A stretch of 64,000 nt of DNA from Lingula anatina (taxonomy: Eukaryota > Brachiopoda > Lingulata > Lingulida > Lingulidae). Shown piece after piece: positions 63,186 through 64,000 of the stretch. The stretch is from contig NW_019776102.1 of the NCBI RefSeq assembly GCF_001039355.2, forward strand, positions 242,148 through 306,147, read 5' to 3'. The notes under the pieces were generated by a model, which was given only the letters and a program-made list of their open reading frames with translations, did not search any database and was not told the origin of the DNA. Numbering within the stretch: the stretch's first letter is position 1; the number at the start of each line of letters is the position of its first letter. Made by a program: the position numbers and the translations under genes.

Positions 63186-64000
63186 AGAAGTATTCACAAT
63201 TGACAGAGGGAATGTGCACAGGTGATAGCTACAACACACTAGATGGCGCTGGCTGTCCCAGCATCGGAAATGTAAAGGGATCAAGGGGACTTCTGATGAT
63301 GTCCAAATTTGTCTGCCCTGTCTTTGTATGTCCAAGGCCCTTCTAATAAGATGATGCACTGTAAGGAAAGACTCCAGATGAGAAGGAATGTGAAAACAAT
63401 TTGATGGAGACACTGAGCACCAGGATAAGAGAAACATGTCGATTCACTGTCCTATTGAGAGTGAACTTCCACAATGTTAAAGAGACCACCATCAGCTCAT
63501 TCCTCTCTTTCCTATTTTTCTTTCTGCTATCATAAAATGAAGCACATTTCCTTTGTCCAGAAGCAATAGGATAAAGCGAATATTGGATCAATTTCCTGTT
63601 CATTCACTATTTGTGGAGAGTTCTTCAGTAATTAATGGATAAAATTGGTATTGACTAGAAGTTTTGCAAAGTGGTAGTAGGACAGTTGATTGGGAGGGGG
63701 ACAAGTTCATTTTGTAATTGCTTGTAAGTTGACAGTTGCCCTATACTTCATATTGTACAATTGCTATAGATATTGTCACAACAGCACTGATACAGATGAG
63801 CAAGTGCTGTTGATGACAAGCTACTGTAGTGCTCTGGGTTTTAAGTGAGATATACCCACCATCTTGCAAGTAATTCAAAGGGACTGCCTGTATTGGTTGA
63901 GGCTCTCACTTCTTATCAGCAGTATATCGTTGTATCCACAGCCTAGATTGTGACACAGTTAGGTCAGGTACCTAATGTTCTTAGTATGTAGCAAGTAGTT
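63186..64000 (+). other. PUR gene 3' UTR and downstream sequence
   Basis: No coding sequence is recognised. No clear AATAAA beyond the one overlapping the stop codon, so the transcript may end outside the window. The antisense frames here are shadows without domains. Confidence 0.55.

Overview
This is eukaryotic nuclear DNA from an animal: AT-rich, with intron-split genes, GT-AG splice sites, microsatellites, fold-back DNA transposons and well-spaced metazoan housekeeping genes. The gene set (an ARM-TIR innate-type gene, SHOC2, RPL32, a SEC14/spectrin gene and a PUR-alpha homologue) and the high heterozygosity seen at unmerged contig overlaps suggest a marine invertebrate bilaterian. A lophotrochozoan such as a mollusc, brachiopod or annelid is my best guess, but the sequence alone does not settle it.

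Layout: (1) 3-2171 (+), 3' end of an ARM-TIR gene. (2) 2.2-9.5 kb, no recognisable coding sequence; a CpG-richer patch at about 3.9-4.9 kb may be the SHOC2 promoter. (3) 9562-24060 (+), a complete 15-coding-exon SHOC2 gene. (4) 27459-28540 (-), ribosomal protein L32, head-to-head with (5) 29641-46851 (+), a very large gene whose exons join in frame to encode a SEC14/CRAL-TRIO domain, a spectrin-like helical region, about 1200 residues of low-complexity sequence and, at the C terminus, a full-length divergent actin. (6) 48557-51373 (-), a six-exon gene of unknown function, head-to-head with (7) 51695-63185 (+), an eight-exon PUR-alpha/beta homologue with three PUR repeats.

The most striking item is the actin fusion. 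Every exon junction was checked by hand for phase, and the splice from the linker exon into the actin exon is phase 0 on both sides. The actin part keeps the nucleotide-binding residues but has altered polymerisation surfaces (D-loop, hydrophobic plug), and the linker carries SxIP-like motifs of the type that bind microtubule end-binding proteins. A direct duplication of four spectrin-region exons inside the gene is probably an assembly artefact. Each of the two single Ns in the window lies exactly where near-identical sequence restarts, as expected from unmerged allelic contig ends. Without the duplicate the protein is about 2082 residues.

The genes do not form an obvious pathway. RPL32/fusion and unknown/PUR are divergent pairs with short shared promoters (about 210 and 320 bp). 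SHOC2 (RAS-RAF phosphatase scaffold), the actin fusion and ARM-TIR look like independent neighbours. All protein-family statements rest on recognition of sequence motifs from memory; no database search was run.
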